A DNA stretch of 10,795 nt from JBGQJN01 sp964423175 (GCA_964423175.1 CAYRDM010000019.1:1-10795), one strand, 5' to 3'; numbered from the stretch's first letter, positions 1 to 6,356 are shown. The notes: generated from the sequence alone by a model not told the origin. Numbers and translations: made by a program.

Positions 1-798
1 ACCGATAAAAAATCTATCTGCAGAAGAACGCAAAGGAACACCTTTAAAATTCACAGTCCCGGCAGGAACATTTATATTTCTGAAAACAGAATAATAACCG
101 CCAAAAATTAAATTCGGCATCAATTTCCTTTCAATCCCCAACCCCAGGTCAGCCCTGGCGACGCTTAAATTTTCGTTTGAATAAAAATGAGGATTAAACA
201 AAAGAAAATTTTTGCCAAACAACCTTCTCCTAGAATCGACCCCCAGATTCCAGTGAGCATATGGCTCAGTAAAGTGGGTGAACAAAACCGGTTCGTTACT
301 CCTCAAACTGTGCATTCCAAAAAAAGAAATTTGATTTTGACCTCTTGCAATATTCTTTCTAAGACCTAGCCAAAGAGTATTAACTCCACTTGATGGTCGT
401 CTTGAAGCGGGATCGGTTGGAGGAAAGCTATTCAAGGCGTAAGCATCGGTCAAAACTGCTTGCAGAAGAATGCTTCTGCGCAACTTATAGCCAGCTCCCA
501 GGGAAAACTCAAACCGATCTGGATTATCAAACGTGGCGGCGCCGGTAATCGCCGTACTAAAATTAAATTCCAAATTTCGATATTCCAGTTTCAAATTTAC
601 TCCGGTATTCCAATGTTCGTTAGGCCCTCCGCCTCTTGGATAAACTGGCACCCCGCTAGGACCCATTCTGAAATATAAATCGCCAGAAGCTTTCTCTTTG
701 GCAACGGCTGAATTACCGCTTGTTTGAGCAAAAGCAGAAACAGAAAATAATGACGAAATAGATAGAAAAGCAGCGCCAAAAAACTTAAAGATCTTCAT
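1..798 (-). CDS. Exported beta-barrel-like protein, C-terminus beyond window (partial)
   Basis: An open frame runs from an ATG at 798 to the window edge without a stop, giving 266 residues and continuing outside. GGAG lies 6 nt before the ATG, which supports this start. Residues 1-24 form a Sec signal peptide: Lys-containing start, hydrophobic core, and an Ala-Phe-Ala end followed by Gln25, a good signal peptidase I site. The mature part has no membrane helix. It shows repeated stretches of alternating hydrophobic and polar residues (for example VNLKLEYRNLEFNF, RFEFSLGAGYKL and the segment near residue 220) separated by short charged turns such as KLRRS and RRRLFGKN. This is the pattern of an antiparallel beta barrel or beta sheet, with roughly ten strands visible. 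I do not recognise the family. If the host is a single-membrane CPR cell, an outer-membrane-style barrel is unexpected, so a secreted surface beta protein is the alternative. The gene is divergent from the DUF155 gene. It is certain as a gene, moderate as a barrel. Confidence 0.8.
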   Translation of the reverse strand, partial: MKIFKFFGAAFLSISSLFSVSAFAQTSGNSAVAKEKASGDLYFRMGPSGVPVYPRGGGPNEHWNTGVNLKLEYRNLEFNFSTAITGAATFDNPDRFEFSLGAGYKLRRSILLQAVLTDAYALNSFPPTDPASRRPSSGVNTLWLGLRKNIARGQNQISFFGMHSLRSNEPVLFTHFTEPYAHWNLGVDSRRRLFGKNFLLFNPHFYSNENLSVARADLGLGIERKLMPNLIFGGYYSVFRNINVPAGTVNFKGVPLRSSADRFFIG

Positions 799-840
799 AA
801 ATTCTCCACTTGTCAAAAAACAATAAACAGAATGCCTGAA

Positions 841-869
841 AGCATACATTAAGCATTTTTTTATGGCAA
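841..869 (-). promoter_or_regulatory. Possible promoter of the exported beta-rich protein
   Basis: On the minus strand TTGCCA (869-864) is followed after 17 nt by TATGCT (846-841), about 40 nt upstream of the ATG at 798. The hexamers match the sigma-70 consensus only partly. The interval 799-949 otherwise holds only the divergent promoter of the plus-strand gene and a short direct repeat of AAGCAT (at about 840-845 and 851-855). Confidence 0.3.
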
Positions 870-901
870 TGGTCTGTCTATTTTAAGGGTTTAAGTCAAT
901 T

Positions 902-929
902 TTGAAACAGATCAAAGCGGGGGTATAAT
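902..929 (+). promoter_or_regulatory. Sigma-70 type promoter for the DUF155 gene
   Basis: TTGAAA (902-907) and a perfect TATAAT (924-929) are separated by 16 nt. The expected transcription start is near 936, giving a leader of only about 14 nt before the ATG at 950, with no clear Shine-Dalgarno sequence in it. Confidence 0.65.
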
Positions 930-949
930 TAGGTCAACAAAAAGAACAT

Positions 950-1774
950 ATGAAAAAGGTAGCAAAAACAACAAAAAAGCCCTTTTTCAGCGTAGAGGTC
1001 TTCTATGCAGGCGAGTTCATCGATCTCAAAAAAGTCCAAGAAGATCTCAAACAATACACCTTCCTAAATAGGGAGCATCCTCTCGTTTTGCGTCTTTTGG
1101 ATGATCAATACGCGGTACTTACCAAATTTGGCACTGTTGCGTTTTGGAATGTAAGCGAAAAATTAAAAAGACAGTTTTTAATAGAGCTCTCCCCTTTTTC
1201 TAAAAACAAGAAAGAGTTCTATCCTCACCCCGAAAAAACAAAAGTAATCCTAAGATCAGAAAACGACAAAGTTACCTTCAATAAAATTTTTCTAGCAGAA
1301 TTCAGCATAGAAAAAATCAGAATAATATCTTATGTCCTGTCACAATCCGTAGCTCTGGAACGATATGAGAATGAAATAGAAGAAAATCTACAGGAATTGG
1401 GTGTTGTAATAGAAAATCTAAAAACTAAAGGCAAGGCACTTCTTAGAGAACGCGAATTGTTAAAACAAATAGGTAAGGTTCTCTCAATCAAACAAGTTGC
1501 CGTTGCACATCTTTCTCTTTTTGATAAACCGGAAGAAGCCTGGGACTCACCAGAGCTCGAAGTACTATACAACCAACTTCACAAAGAATATGAAATGGGA
1601 GATAGATTTCACGTATTAAACGAGAAAATAAATTTTCTTTCGGATAATGCCAAGCTACTTTTGGACTTCATAGCCGAAAAGCGCAATGCTTTTCTGGAAA
1701 TGGTTATAATAGCACTCATCCTCATAGAGCTGGTTCCTCTTTTTATAGACCTCATCAAATTCTTCAAAAAATAG
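950..1774 (+). CDS. RMD1/DUF155 family membrane-anchored protein
   Basis: A 274-residue protein that I recognise as RMD1/YagE (DUF155, PF02582-type). The family signs are the LSQSVALERYE segment (about 130-140), the DKPEEAWDSPELEVLY segment (about 192-207) and the closing arrangement: a helical region followed by a single hydrophobic helix (about 250-268) and a short basic tail. Residues 1-10 are Lys-rich. The bulk of the protein should be cytosolic with a C-terminal membrane anchor. The molecular role in bacteria is not established. Eukaryotic relatives (yeast Rmd1, human RMND1) include a mitochondrial inner-membrane protein needed for mitochondrial translation. The gene stands alone, with its own promoter just upstream and a palindromic terminator that contains its stop codon. 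The start lacks a strong ribosome binding site. Confidence 0.88.
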   Translation: MKKVAKTTKKPFFSVEVFYAGEFIDLKKVQEDLKQYTFLNREHPLVLRLLDDQYAVLTKFGTVAFWNVSEKLKRQFLIELSPFSKNKKEFYPHPEKTKVILRSENDKVTFNKIFLAEFSIEKIRIISYVLSQSVALERYENEIEENLQELGVVIENLKTKGKALLRERELLKQIGKVLSIKQVAVAHLSLFDKPEEAWDSPELEVLYNQLHKEYEMGDRFHVLNEKINFLSDNAKLLLDFIAEKRNAFLEMVIIALILIELVPLFIDLIKFFKK

Positions 1775-1793
1775 ACCAGCTGGTCTATTTTTT
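1766..1793. terminator. Bidirectional palindromic terminator shared by DUF155 gene and msrB
   Basis: A perfect 28-bp palindrome centred between 1779 and 1780 has an A-tract on the left and a T-tract on the right. Its core is TAGACCAGCTGGTCTA. Read on either strand it gives a GC-containing hairpin with an AGCU loop followed by a U run, so it can stop transcription of both converging genes. Both coding regions end inside it: TAG at 1772-1774 on plus and TAG at 1787-1785 on minus. Confidence 0.9.
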
Positions 1794-2183
1794 TTCTAAG
1801 TCCAAACATACCGAATTTATACAATATCTTTTACCGCCCTTATCCTTGGGTCCATCATCAAAAACATGCCCTAGGTGCGAACCACAGTTTTTACATCTAA
1901 CCTCCATCCGATTCATTCCATGAGTATCATCCTGAACCAGCTCTATGTTCTTTAAGTTAACCGGGTCGGTAAAACTGGGCCAACCCGTACCAGAATCAAA
2001 CTTAGCATCAGAAGAAAATAATTCCTGACCGCAAGCAGCACACTTATACATGCCTTTGCTATGTTCATCGAAATATTTTCCCGTAAAAGGCGCCTCGGTT
2101 CCACCTTCTCTCATTATATGAAACTGCTGAGGCGTAAGCTTGGCCCTCAGGTCTTCATTCGTTTTGTTTTCTGAATTTTGCAT
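1785..2183 (-). CDS. msrB: Peptide-methionine (R)-S-oxide reductase MsrB
   Basis: A 132-residue, full-length, single-domain MsrB. It reduces the R-epimer of methionine sulfoxide in proteins and is normally recycled by thioredoxin. Visible features are two zinc-binding CxxC pairs (Cys48/Cys51 in CAACG, Cys97/Cys100 in CKNCG), the TGWPSF motif (about 66-71), GSHLGHVFDDG (101-111) and the catalytic Cys121 in RYCINS. A further cysteine, Cys126, lies five residues on; whether it resolves the disulfide cannot be told from sequence. There is no signal peptide, so the protein is cytosolic. It is encoded alone and divergent from the 469-residue gene, while msrA lies about 2.3 kb away in the large minus-strand cluster. 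The ATG has no Shine-Dalgarno sequence. A GATAAT hexamer (2197-2192) sits only 8 nt upstream, hinting at a leaderless or nearly leaderless mRNA. Confidence 0.97.
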   Translation of the reverse strand: MQNSENKTNEDLRAKLTPQQFHIMREGGTEAPFTGKYFDEHSKGMYKCAACGQELFSSDAKFDSGTGWPSFTDPVNLKNIELVQDDTHGMNRMEVRCKNCGSHLGHVFDDGPKDKGGKRYCINSVCLDLEKK

Positions 2184-2191
2184 ACTTTTAT

Positions 2192-2197
2192 ATTATC
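2192..2197 (-). promoter_or_regulatory. Possible -10 element of msrB
   Basis: GATAAT on the minus strand lies 8 nt before the msrB ATG at 2183. No good -35 hexamer is found at 16-18 nt spacing. If it is used, transcription would start within a base or two of the start codon. Confidence 0.35.
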
Positions 2198-2218
2198 ACG
2201 ATTTATCTGAGTACTAAA

Positions 2219-2248
2219 TTGACACGAGGTTCAATCTGGCATTATAAT
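2219..2248 (+). promoter_or_regulatory. Consensus sigma-70 promoter of the attenuated leader and 469-residue gene
   Basis: Perfect TTGACA (2219-2224) and perfect TATAAT (2243-2248) with an 18-nt spacer, the strongest promoter match in the window. The expected start is near 2255, which leaves a leader of about 160 nt before the ATG at 2415. A strong constitutive promoter followed by a terminator-like hairpin fits control by attenuation. Confidence 0.88.
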
Positions 2249-2255
2249 TTAGCGG

Positions 2256-2342
2256 ATGATTAAGAGAATATCAAAACTTTGTGCGTGGCATGCTTATTCC
2301 AACCCTTTCGGGGGCTCGTTTAAGTTTTGCCGATTTAGTTAA
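2256..2342 (+). CDS. Candidate 28-residue leader peptide upstream of the 469-residue gene
   Basis: ATG at 2256 opens a frame of 28 codons ending with TAA at 2340-2342. The ATG falls at the predicted transcription start (7-8 nt past the -10 box), so it would be translated from a leaderless mRNA; there is no ribosome binding site. The peptide is rich in aromatic and scarce residues: Cys9, Trp11, His12, Tyr14, Phe18, Phe22, Phe24, Cys25 and Phe27. Codons 18-21 overlap the 5' arm of the predicted antiterminator (2307-2316), so ribosome position could choose between the two hairpins. No single amino acid forms a run, and short open frames occur by chance, so this is a hypothesis resting on location. 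Confidence 0.4.
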   Translation: MIKRISKLCAWHAYSNPFGGSFKFCRFS

Positions 2343-2381
2343 GTCCGTATTAGATAGGCATAATTTTAACCAGCCCCTGAA
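2307..2381 (+). promoter_or_regulatory. Antiterminator pairing in the leader (attenuator)
   Basis: Leader segment 2307-2316 (TTCGGGGGCT) can pair over all 10 positions with 2372-2381 (AGCCCCTGAA), with one G-U wobble. The second segment is also the 5' arm and loop of the terminator hairpin at 2371-2389, so the two structures exclude each other. The 5' arm could itself be partly masked by CCC at 2303-2305. The switching signal is unknown: it could be the leader peptide, a ligand or a protein. Confidence 0.6.
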
Positions 2382-2400
2382 CGGGGCTGTTTTGTTCTTT
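2371..2400 (+). terminator. Leader (attenuator) terminator hairpin before the 469-residue gene
   Basis: CAGCCCC (2371-2377) pairs with GGGGCTG (2383-2389) around a 5-nt loop, a 7-bp GC-rich stem followed by TTTTGTTCTTT (2390-2400). This has the form of a Rho-independent terminator. It lies within the transcription unit, ending 4 nt before the AAGGAG ribosome binding site (2404-2409), so it would cut off transcription before the gene. Confidence 0.75.
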
Positions 2401-2414
2401 AAAAAGGAGATCAA

Positions 2415-3824
2415 ATGTCTAATCTGTTTGTTTGTTTGAAAGGTGATGAACAAGCCATTTTGGTTCTAAAGATTCTCGAAGAAATGCATCAAAAAACACT
2501 AGTTATTGAAGCAGAGCCTGAAATAGAAACAGCTAGTCTAGGAAACGAACTGCTTATAGGAATTTTTACCTCACCTGATACAAAACTGATAGTCAGAGGG
2601 CATTTATCTAGAATAGCGTCGCACAGACTTCTTCTACATGCGCCAGAATGGTCAAAAAAATGCCACTTGTTTGTAGCACTCAGAGAGAGTTTCGATGAAA
2701 AGGCCCGCTTAAAAGAAATGTGCCGTGAATGGATCAGGGTCTTCAGTGGACTATCTACTAACACTTTGGGGATAGCAGCACCCTGGGGCTCTTTGCCAAC
2801 CTCACCGACAAACTTTAGTCTCTACCGAGAATGGATTTCAAAATCTTTAAGATTAAGCCCAGATGATTTAGGAATAAATTTTATAAGCCCAATCAAAAAT
2901 CTGTCATTAGCCGAAGTGAAAATAATAAGAAATCGTCTGAAAAACAAAAAAAATAAAAGACTGACTGATCACATTATAAGAACGGCGCAAAAAACAGCAA
3001 ACCCGGTTAGTATTGAGGATCTGATATTTATTGGATCTAAACTTATAGATCTGACAGAAGAAGGAAGATTAAAAATTGATTCCAGTTCACAATTCGAAAT
3101 GGTACTTAATTGTTTATTTCAAGCACTATCAGGAAATATTCTAAGAATCATGGCTCCGCTTTGCCCAGCTTGGACCCACAATGAAACAGGATATACATTT
3201 TGCGGATTAGAAAATGACTCCTGCGGTAGAAACTATCAAAAAATGAAATCAGAACTCGATTATTTCATTAAATTCCTAGAAGAGCTAGGCGTTAACTACG
3301 AATTGATAATTTGGGTCGCTGATATTGAGTGGTTCAACATAATGGAAGATCCATCTGCATCAGAAGCGGGAATGGTTAAAAAAGATTTCATGGAAACAAT
3401 AGCTCGGCAGTGCGAACTTGTAGAATCGGACGTGAAAAAATACTGCAAAGATGTAAAAGTTGAACCGTTCTTAAGAATTTTCGCCGAAGAAGAGTACTTA
3501 AGGACAGTAGCTTCTGAAAAAGAAAAGTTTATAAAAACCTTCACGACATCTGCAAGCACCAGAAAATACTTCGAAAACACTCTAAAAATTAAGCTGGGTT
3601 CCTATCAAAGACACTATGACCTTTCCCAAACATCGAAAGAACCTCACCCAAGAGCCAAAAATGCCCTCGTAAGAGACATGCTCGCTCATCTTGCGCCATT
3701 AGTTCTATTTCAAAAGGCCAACGCTGACTCGAATTTCATGTTTCTGTTACAAAACGAACCCTTCACTCAACTGTACAAAGATGTGCCATGGATATCTTGG
3801 CATAACAAAGAAACTTTGGTTTAA
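2415..3824 (+). CDS. Uncharacterised 469-residue cytosolic protein under attenuation control
   Basis: A good start: AAGGAG lies 5 nt before the ATG. I do not recognise the family. The protein has no signal peptide and no membrane helix. Residues 1-130 look alpha/beta. Residues 135-225 are helical and basic, with a Lys/Arg-rich patch near 172-182. A central segment (about 240-305) has Cys250-Pro-Ala-Trp, Gly259-Tyr-Thr-Phe, Cys263 and Cys270, a helix, then a hydrophobic strand ending IIWVADIEWF; it looks like the most constrained part and a possible active or binding site. Residues 310-400 are charged and helical, and the end is conserved-looking (RAKNALVRDMLAHLAP, then aromatic-rich). There are nine cysteines in all. 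It is a single-gene unit with a strong promoter, a leader attenuator and its own terminator. An enzyme whose level follows a metabolite or charged tRNA would fit, but no function is assigned. Confidence 0.85.
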   Translation: MSNLFVCLKGDEQAILVLKILEEMHQKTLVIEAEPEIETASLGNELLIGIFTSPDTKLIVRGHLSRIASHRLLLHAPEWSKKCHLFVALRESFDEKARLKEMCREWIRVFSGLSTNTLGIAAPWGSLPTSPTNFSLYREWISKSLRLSPDDLGINFISPIKNLSLAEVKIIRNRLKNKKNKRLTDHIIRTAQKTANPVSIEDLIFIGSKLIDLTEEGRLKIDSSSQFEMVLNCLFQALSGNILRIMAPLCPAWTHNETGYTFCGLENDSCGRNYQKMKSELDYFIKFLEELGVNYELIIWVADIEWFNIMEDPSASEAGMVKKDFMETIARQCELVESDVKKYCKDVKVEPFLRIFAEEEYLRTVASEKEKFIKTFTTSASTRKYFENTLKIKLGSYQRHYDLSQTSKEPHPRAKNALVRDMLAHLAPLVLFQKANADSNFMFLLQNEPFTQLYKDVPWISWHNKETLV

Positions 3825-3831
3825 ACTTAAC

Positions 3832-3858
3832 AAAATCCTGCTCAAAGCAGGATTTTTT
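3832..3858. terminator. Bidirectional hairpin terminator between converging transcripts
   Basis: AATCCTGC (3834-3841) pairs with GCAGGATT (3847-3854) around TCAAA, and flanking A/T bases extend the stem to about 10 bp. On plus it is followed by a T run (3853-3858), right after the stop of the 469-residue gene. On minus it lies 2 nt past the stop of the hydrolase gene and is followed by TTTTGTT, a weaker but usable U-tract, closing the eight-gene minus-strand cluster. Confidence 0.88.
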
Positions 3859-3859
3859 A

Positions 3860-4471
3860 TTAGAGCGACTTGATATCTTTCAACAATTCCGGAAAATTTT
3901 CTTGATTGAAATGCCGCCTGTTTTCAAACATTTTAAAAACAGCACTCGGTAGGGCTTTCCTGTATTTTCCAAAATCCGCAAAAGGCACGACAGGGTCATC
4001 TTTGCTTTGATAAATAAAAATTTTCCTAACCTGTTTGGAAATTTTGCTTAAATTTAATTTCAATTTAAAACTGCCGAGAGGGTATTCGCTGTCTTTTTCA
4101 TCAAATGGCGCGGCAACAAGAAAGAGCCCCGATATCTTTTTGGGTAAAATATTTTCTGACAAATATTTAACCAGAAATATTCCTCCCAATGAATGTCCCA
4201 ACAAAATAACTTCCCTATTCAAGTGGGGCAAAAACTTTTCAAACCAAATCTTCCACTCCAAGTATTTAGCATTTAACTTATTCGGCATCCTTGGAGCAAT
4301 AACCTCGAAACTTACGCCAAGTTTATTGGCAAGATTGTCTTTCCAATCGACTCTTTTCGTTTGCATATCTTTGAAATCGATCTTCCAATCTTTCAAAAAT
4401 TTTACGTATTCCTGGTAGTTATTGAATGTGTCTCCCCCATGAATTACTATAATTTGTTTCTTCATTTTCAT
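3860..4471 (-). CDS. Alpha/beta-hydrolase, RBBP9/YdeN-like serine hydrolase
   Basis: A 203-residue protein, the usual size for the small RBBP9/YdeN group of alpha/beta-hydrolases. It begins with a beta strand and oxyanion region IIVIHGG (7-13). The nucleophile elbow is GHSLGG with Ser94. The acid is Asp158 or Asp159 in SKDDPVVPF and the base is His187 in RRHFN, so a complete triad is present. There is no signal peptide, so it is cytosolic. The substrate is unknown; relatives are esterase-like serine hydrolases with poorly defined natural substrates. It is the last gene of the minus-strand run: its ATG overlaps the msrA stop (ATGA, 4471-4468), no ribosome binding site is visible, and translational coupling to msrA is likely. 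A second ATG two codons in is an equally possible start. Confidence 0.92.
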   Translation of the reverse strand: MKMKKQIIVIHGGDTFNNYQEYVKFLKDWKIDFKDMQTKRVDWKDNLANKLGVSFEVIAPRMPNKLNAKYLEWKIWFEKFLPHLNREVILLGHSLGGIFLVKYLSENILPKKISGLFLVAAPFDEKDSEYPLGSFKLKLNLSKISKQVRKIFIYQSKDDPVVPFADFGKYRKALPSAVFKMFENRRHFNQENFPELLKDIKSL

Positions 4472-5004
4472 TTTTTTAATAATTTATAGAATTTTTCTTT
4501 AAGCTTGTCCAGCTTAGGGCTTATAACAAACTGGCAATATGGCCTACTCTGATTTTTCTCATAGTAGCGCCTGTGCTCTTCTTCGGCCGGATAAAATTTC
4601 TTTAACGGTTGCAGCTCCGTCACAACAGCCTCCCCGTCTATGCTCAAATCATCAATAAGTTTCTCCGCTTTCTCCCTTTGTTCATTGCTTGTATAAAGAA
4701 TTATGGATCTATACTGGGTCCCGGTATCATTACCTTGCCTATTTAAGGTCGTTGGGTCATGGGTTGCAAAAAATACAGTCAAAAGATCGTCAAAAGAGAT
4801 TTTATTTGGATCATATTCTACTTTACTTACCTCTGCATGACCTGTCTTGCCCATTACAACCTGCTCATAAGTTGGGTTATCAATATTACCTCCGGCATAA
4901 CCAGGTGTCACCTCAATTACGCCGTCTAATTCCATGAAAACTGCCTCTGTACACCAAAAACAACCACCCCCGAAAACAATAATTTCAGATGATTTCTTTT
5001 CCAT
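4468..5004 (-). CDS. msrA: Peptide-methionine (S)-S-oxide reductase MsrA
   Basis: A 178-residue, full-length MsrA that reduces the S-epimer of methionine sulfoxide, complementing MsrB at 1785-2183. Seen motifs are GGGCFWCTE with catalytic Cys15, GYAGG (35-39), GHAEV (55-59), the GNDTGTQYRS block (91-100), FYPAEEEHRRYY (137-148) and a C-terminal PYCQFVISPK with Cys157, a candidate resolving cysteine. There is no signal peptide, so it is cytosolic. It lies 27 nt after the ferric-reductase-like gene and overlaps the hydrolase by 4 nt. No Shine-Dalgarno sequence precedes the ATG. Instead an extended -10 box (TGCTATAAT) ends 6 nt upstream, so a separate, leaderless transcript is possible in addition to operon read-through. 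Confidence 0.98.
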   Translation of the reverse strand: MEKKSSEIIVFGGGCFWCTEAVFMELDGVIEVTPGYAGGNIDNPTYEQVVMGKTGHAEVSKVEYDPNKISFDDLLTVFFATHDPTTLNRQGNDTGTQYRSIILYTSNEQREKAEKLIDDLSIDGEAVVTELQPLKKFYPAEEEHRRYYEKNQSRPYCQFVISPKLDKLKEKFYKLLKK

Positions 5005-5010
5005 AAAAAA

Positions 5011-5019
5011 ATTATAGCA
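5011..5019 (-). promoter_or_regulatory. Extended -10 promoter for leaderless msrA transcript
   Basis: TGCTATAAT on the minus strand is a perfect -10 hexamer (5016-5011) with the TG extension. It lies in the 27-nt gap between two genes and ends 6 nt before the msrA ATG at 5004. No -35 match is seen, as is usual for extended -10 promoters. Transcription would begin at or next to the A of the ATG. Confidence 0.55.
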
Positions 5020-5031
5020 AATTAGTTCAAC

Positions 5032-6345
5032 CTACCCTAACTGAAATCTTTCATAGAAGATGTGCTTTTTGGAAAGCCCTAAGCCAATTAACTGTTTTAT
5101 AACGCTTCTCATCATTGCAGGTGGACCGCAAACAAAAACATCTCTATCGACAACGTCTGGGGCCGATTTTAAAATCAATTCCGGAGCAAGCCGTCCAAAT
5201 TTATCTTCAGGCAAATAAGTCGCCCTTGTTTTGCTGTTAGAAAAACGATCCAACTCACTTCTTAAAACCAAATCTTTTTCAGAACGTACAGCAAAAATTA
5301 AATCGACTTCTCTGCCTTGACCCGATAGTTCCTCGAACATTGATCTTAGGGGCGTGATACCTATGCCGCCTGCAATCATTAAAACTTTGGACCTGTCAGC
5401 ACGATCTGAAGTAAATCTTCCGAGAGGTCCCTCAATCAAAATCTTAGTGCCAACAGGAATCTCCCTAATTTTAGAGGTAAAATCTCCGATAGCTTTTATG
5501 GTCAGCCTCAACCTTTCGCCATTTGGTTTCTCACTCAAAGAAAAAGGGTGGGCTTGAAAATAAAAACCCTCTTTGAGGAACCTGACTATAACAAACTGCC
5601 CAGCTCTCGCTTTAAGCTTTTCCAAATTCTTACCAGAAATTATAATTGATGTAACGTTGTCATTCTCCTCATGAATTTCTTTGACATAAAAAGCGTGTCT
5701 TCTCATTAGCAAGAGTGGGCTTAAGAAACGGAAATAAAGCACATTCAAAAAAACAGCAAAAAACAAAATATCCCAATACCAAATTATCCAATTTTTATAA
5801 AAGTCATGCCCATTAGCAGCTTGATGGCCAAAAGAAATTATAATTGCCACATAAAGAAAAATATGAATAAAATACCAATTTTCATACTTAAGCTTTTTCC
5901 TTATAAGCTGCAGGGAAAGTAAAACTATGACCACAAAAAGCAAGTAGGCAATAAATGCCTTGAAAACATCTTCATAGTTTTTAATAAATTCAAAAAATTG
6001 AGCAACTAAGGTGGTATGCGCTTGAGAACTGTAGCCCAAGATTAACAAAGGAGGATGTATCAACAAAACTAAAACAGCCACGATACCGACTACATGATGC
6101 GCGTGCGAGAGTCTATCGTGTCCCCAAGCTTTTTCTATCCATCCAACTCTTGTGATCAACATAAGCTGCCAAAGAATCAAATAAAAAGCCAACAAGCCCG
6201 CCAAATCGCCTAAAGCGATTAGCGGGCCCGCGAGCGTGTGATCTTTAAATCCAAGTGCGCTACCACCCAACCAAATAATCAAGATGACCAAAAGGTTTCC
6301 TATAAATGCCAACAGGGTTAAAGATTTTAAAACCCGGTTTTTCAT
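5032..6345 (-). CDS. Ferric reductase/NOX-like b-haem flavoprotein oxidoreductase
   Basis: A 437-residue fusion of a six-helix membrane domain with a cytosolic ferredoxin-NADP reductase module. The helices lie at about 8-27, 42-65, 84-105, 128-148, 158-175 and 187-207. His83/84 and His97, and His161 and His174, are spaced 13-14 and 13 residues apart in the third and fifth helices. This is the spacing of the two b-haem ligand pairs in ferric reductases and NADPH oxidases. The soluble part has the FAD motif HPFSLS (266-271), GPLGRF (306-311), the nucleotide-binding GGIGITPLRS (326-335), CGPP (406-409) and a YERF end. It should move electrons from cytosolic NAD(P)H through FAD and haem to an acceptor outside. 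Ferric iron, oxygen or the cupredoxin encoded 11 nt upstream are candidates. MsrQ shares only the haem domain and no MsrP is visible. No ribosome binding site is seen. Confidence 0.92.
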   Translation of the reverse strand: MKNRVLKSLTLLAFIGNLLVILIIWLGGSALGFKDHTLAGPLIALGDLAGLLAFYLILWQLMLITRVGWIEKAWGHDRLSHAHHVVGIVAVLVLLIHPPLLILGYSSQAHTTLVAQFFEFIKNYEDVFKAFIAYLLFVVIVLLSLQLIRKKLKYENWYFIHIFLYVAIIISFGHQAANGHDFYKNWIIWYWDILFFAVFLNVLYFRFLSPLLLMRRHAFYVKEIHEENDNVTSIIISGKNLEKLKARAGQFVIVRFLKEGFYFQAHPFSLSEKPNGERLRLTIKAIGDFTSKIREIPVGTKILIEGPLGRFTSDRADRSKVLMIAGGIGITPLRSMFEELSGQGREVDLIFAVRSEKDLVLRSELDRFSNSKTRATYLPEDKFGRLAPELILKSAPDVVDRDVFVCGPPAMMRSVIKQLIGLGLSKKHIFYERFQLG

Positions 6346-6356
6346 GTTTAGACAAA

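Noticed and set aside
187..678. Plus-strand short open frames of 60 and 72 codons
   Set aside because: They lie opposite the exported protein gene, which has a signal peptide, a ribosome binding site and an uninterrupted frame to the window edge. The plus-strand products look unstructured.
2255..2414. T-box or known riboswitch in the leader
   Set aside because: No T-box consensus (GGTGGNACCGCG-like) and no riboswitch core that I recognise; only the terminator and antiterminator pairing is supportable.
2415..3824. Resemblance of the 469-residue protein to isocyanide synthases (PvcA/Dit1) or to an aminoacyl-tRNA synthetase
   Set aside because: The aromatic-rich leader made an amino-acid-related enzyme tempting, but I could not find the defining motifs of either group. 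Only a vague Cys-Pro plus acidic-strand pattern is present.
5032..6345. MsrQ assignment for the haem membrane protein
   Set aside because: MsrQ lacks the FAD and NAD(P)H domains present here and is paired with MsrP, which is not in the window.
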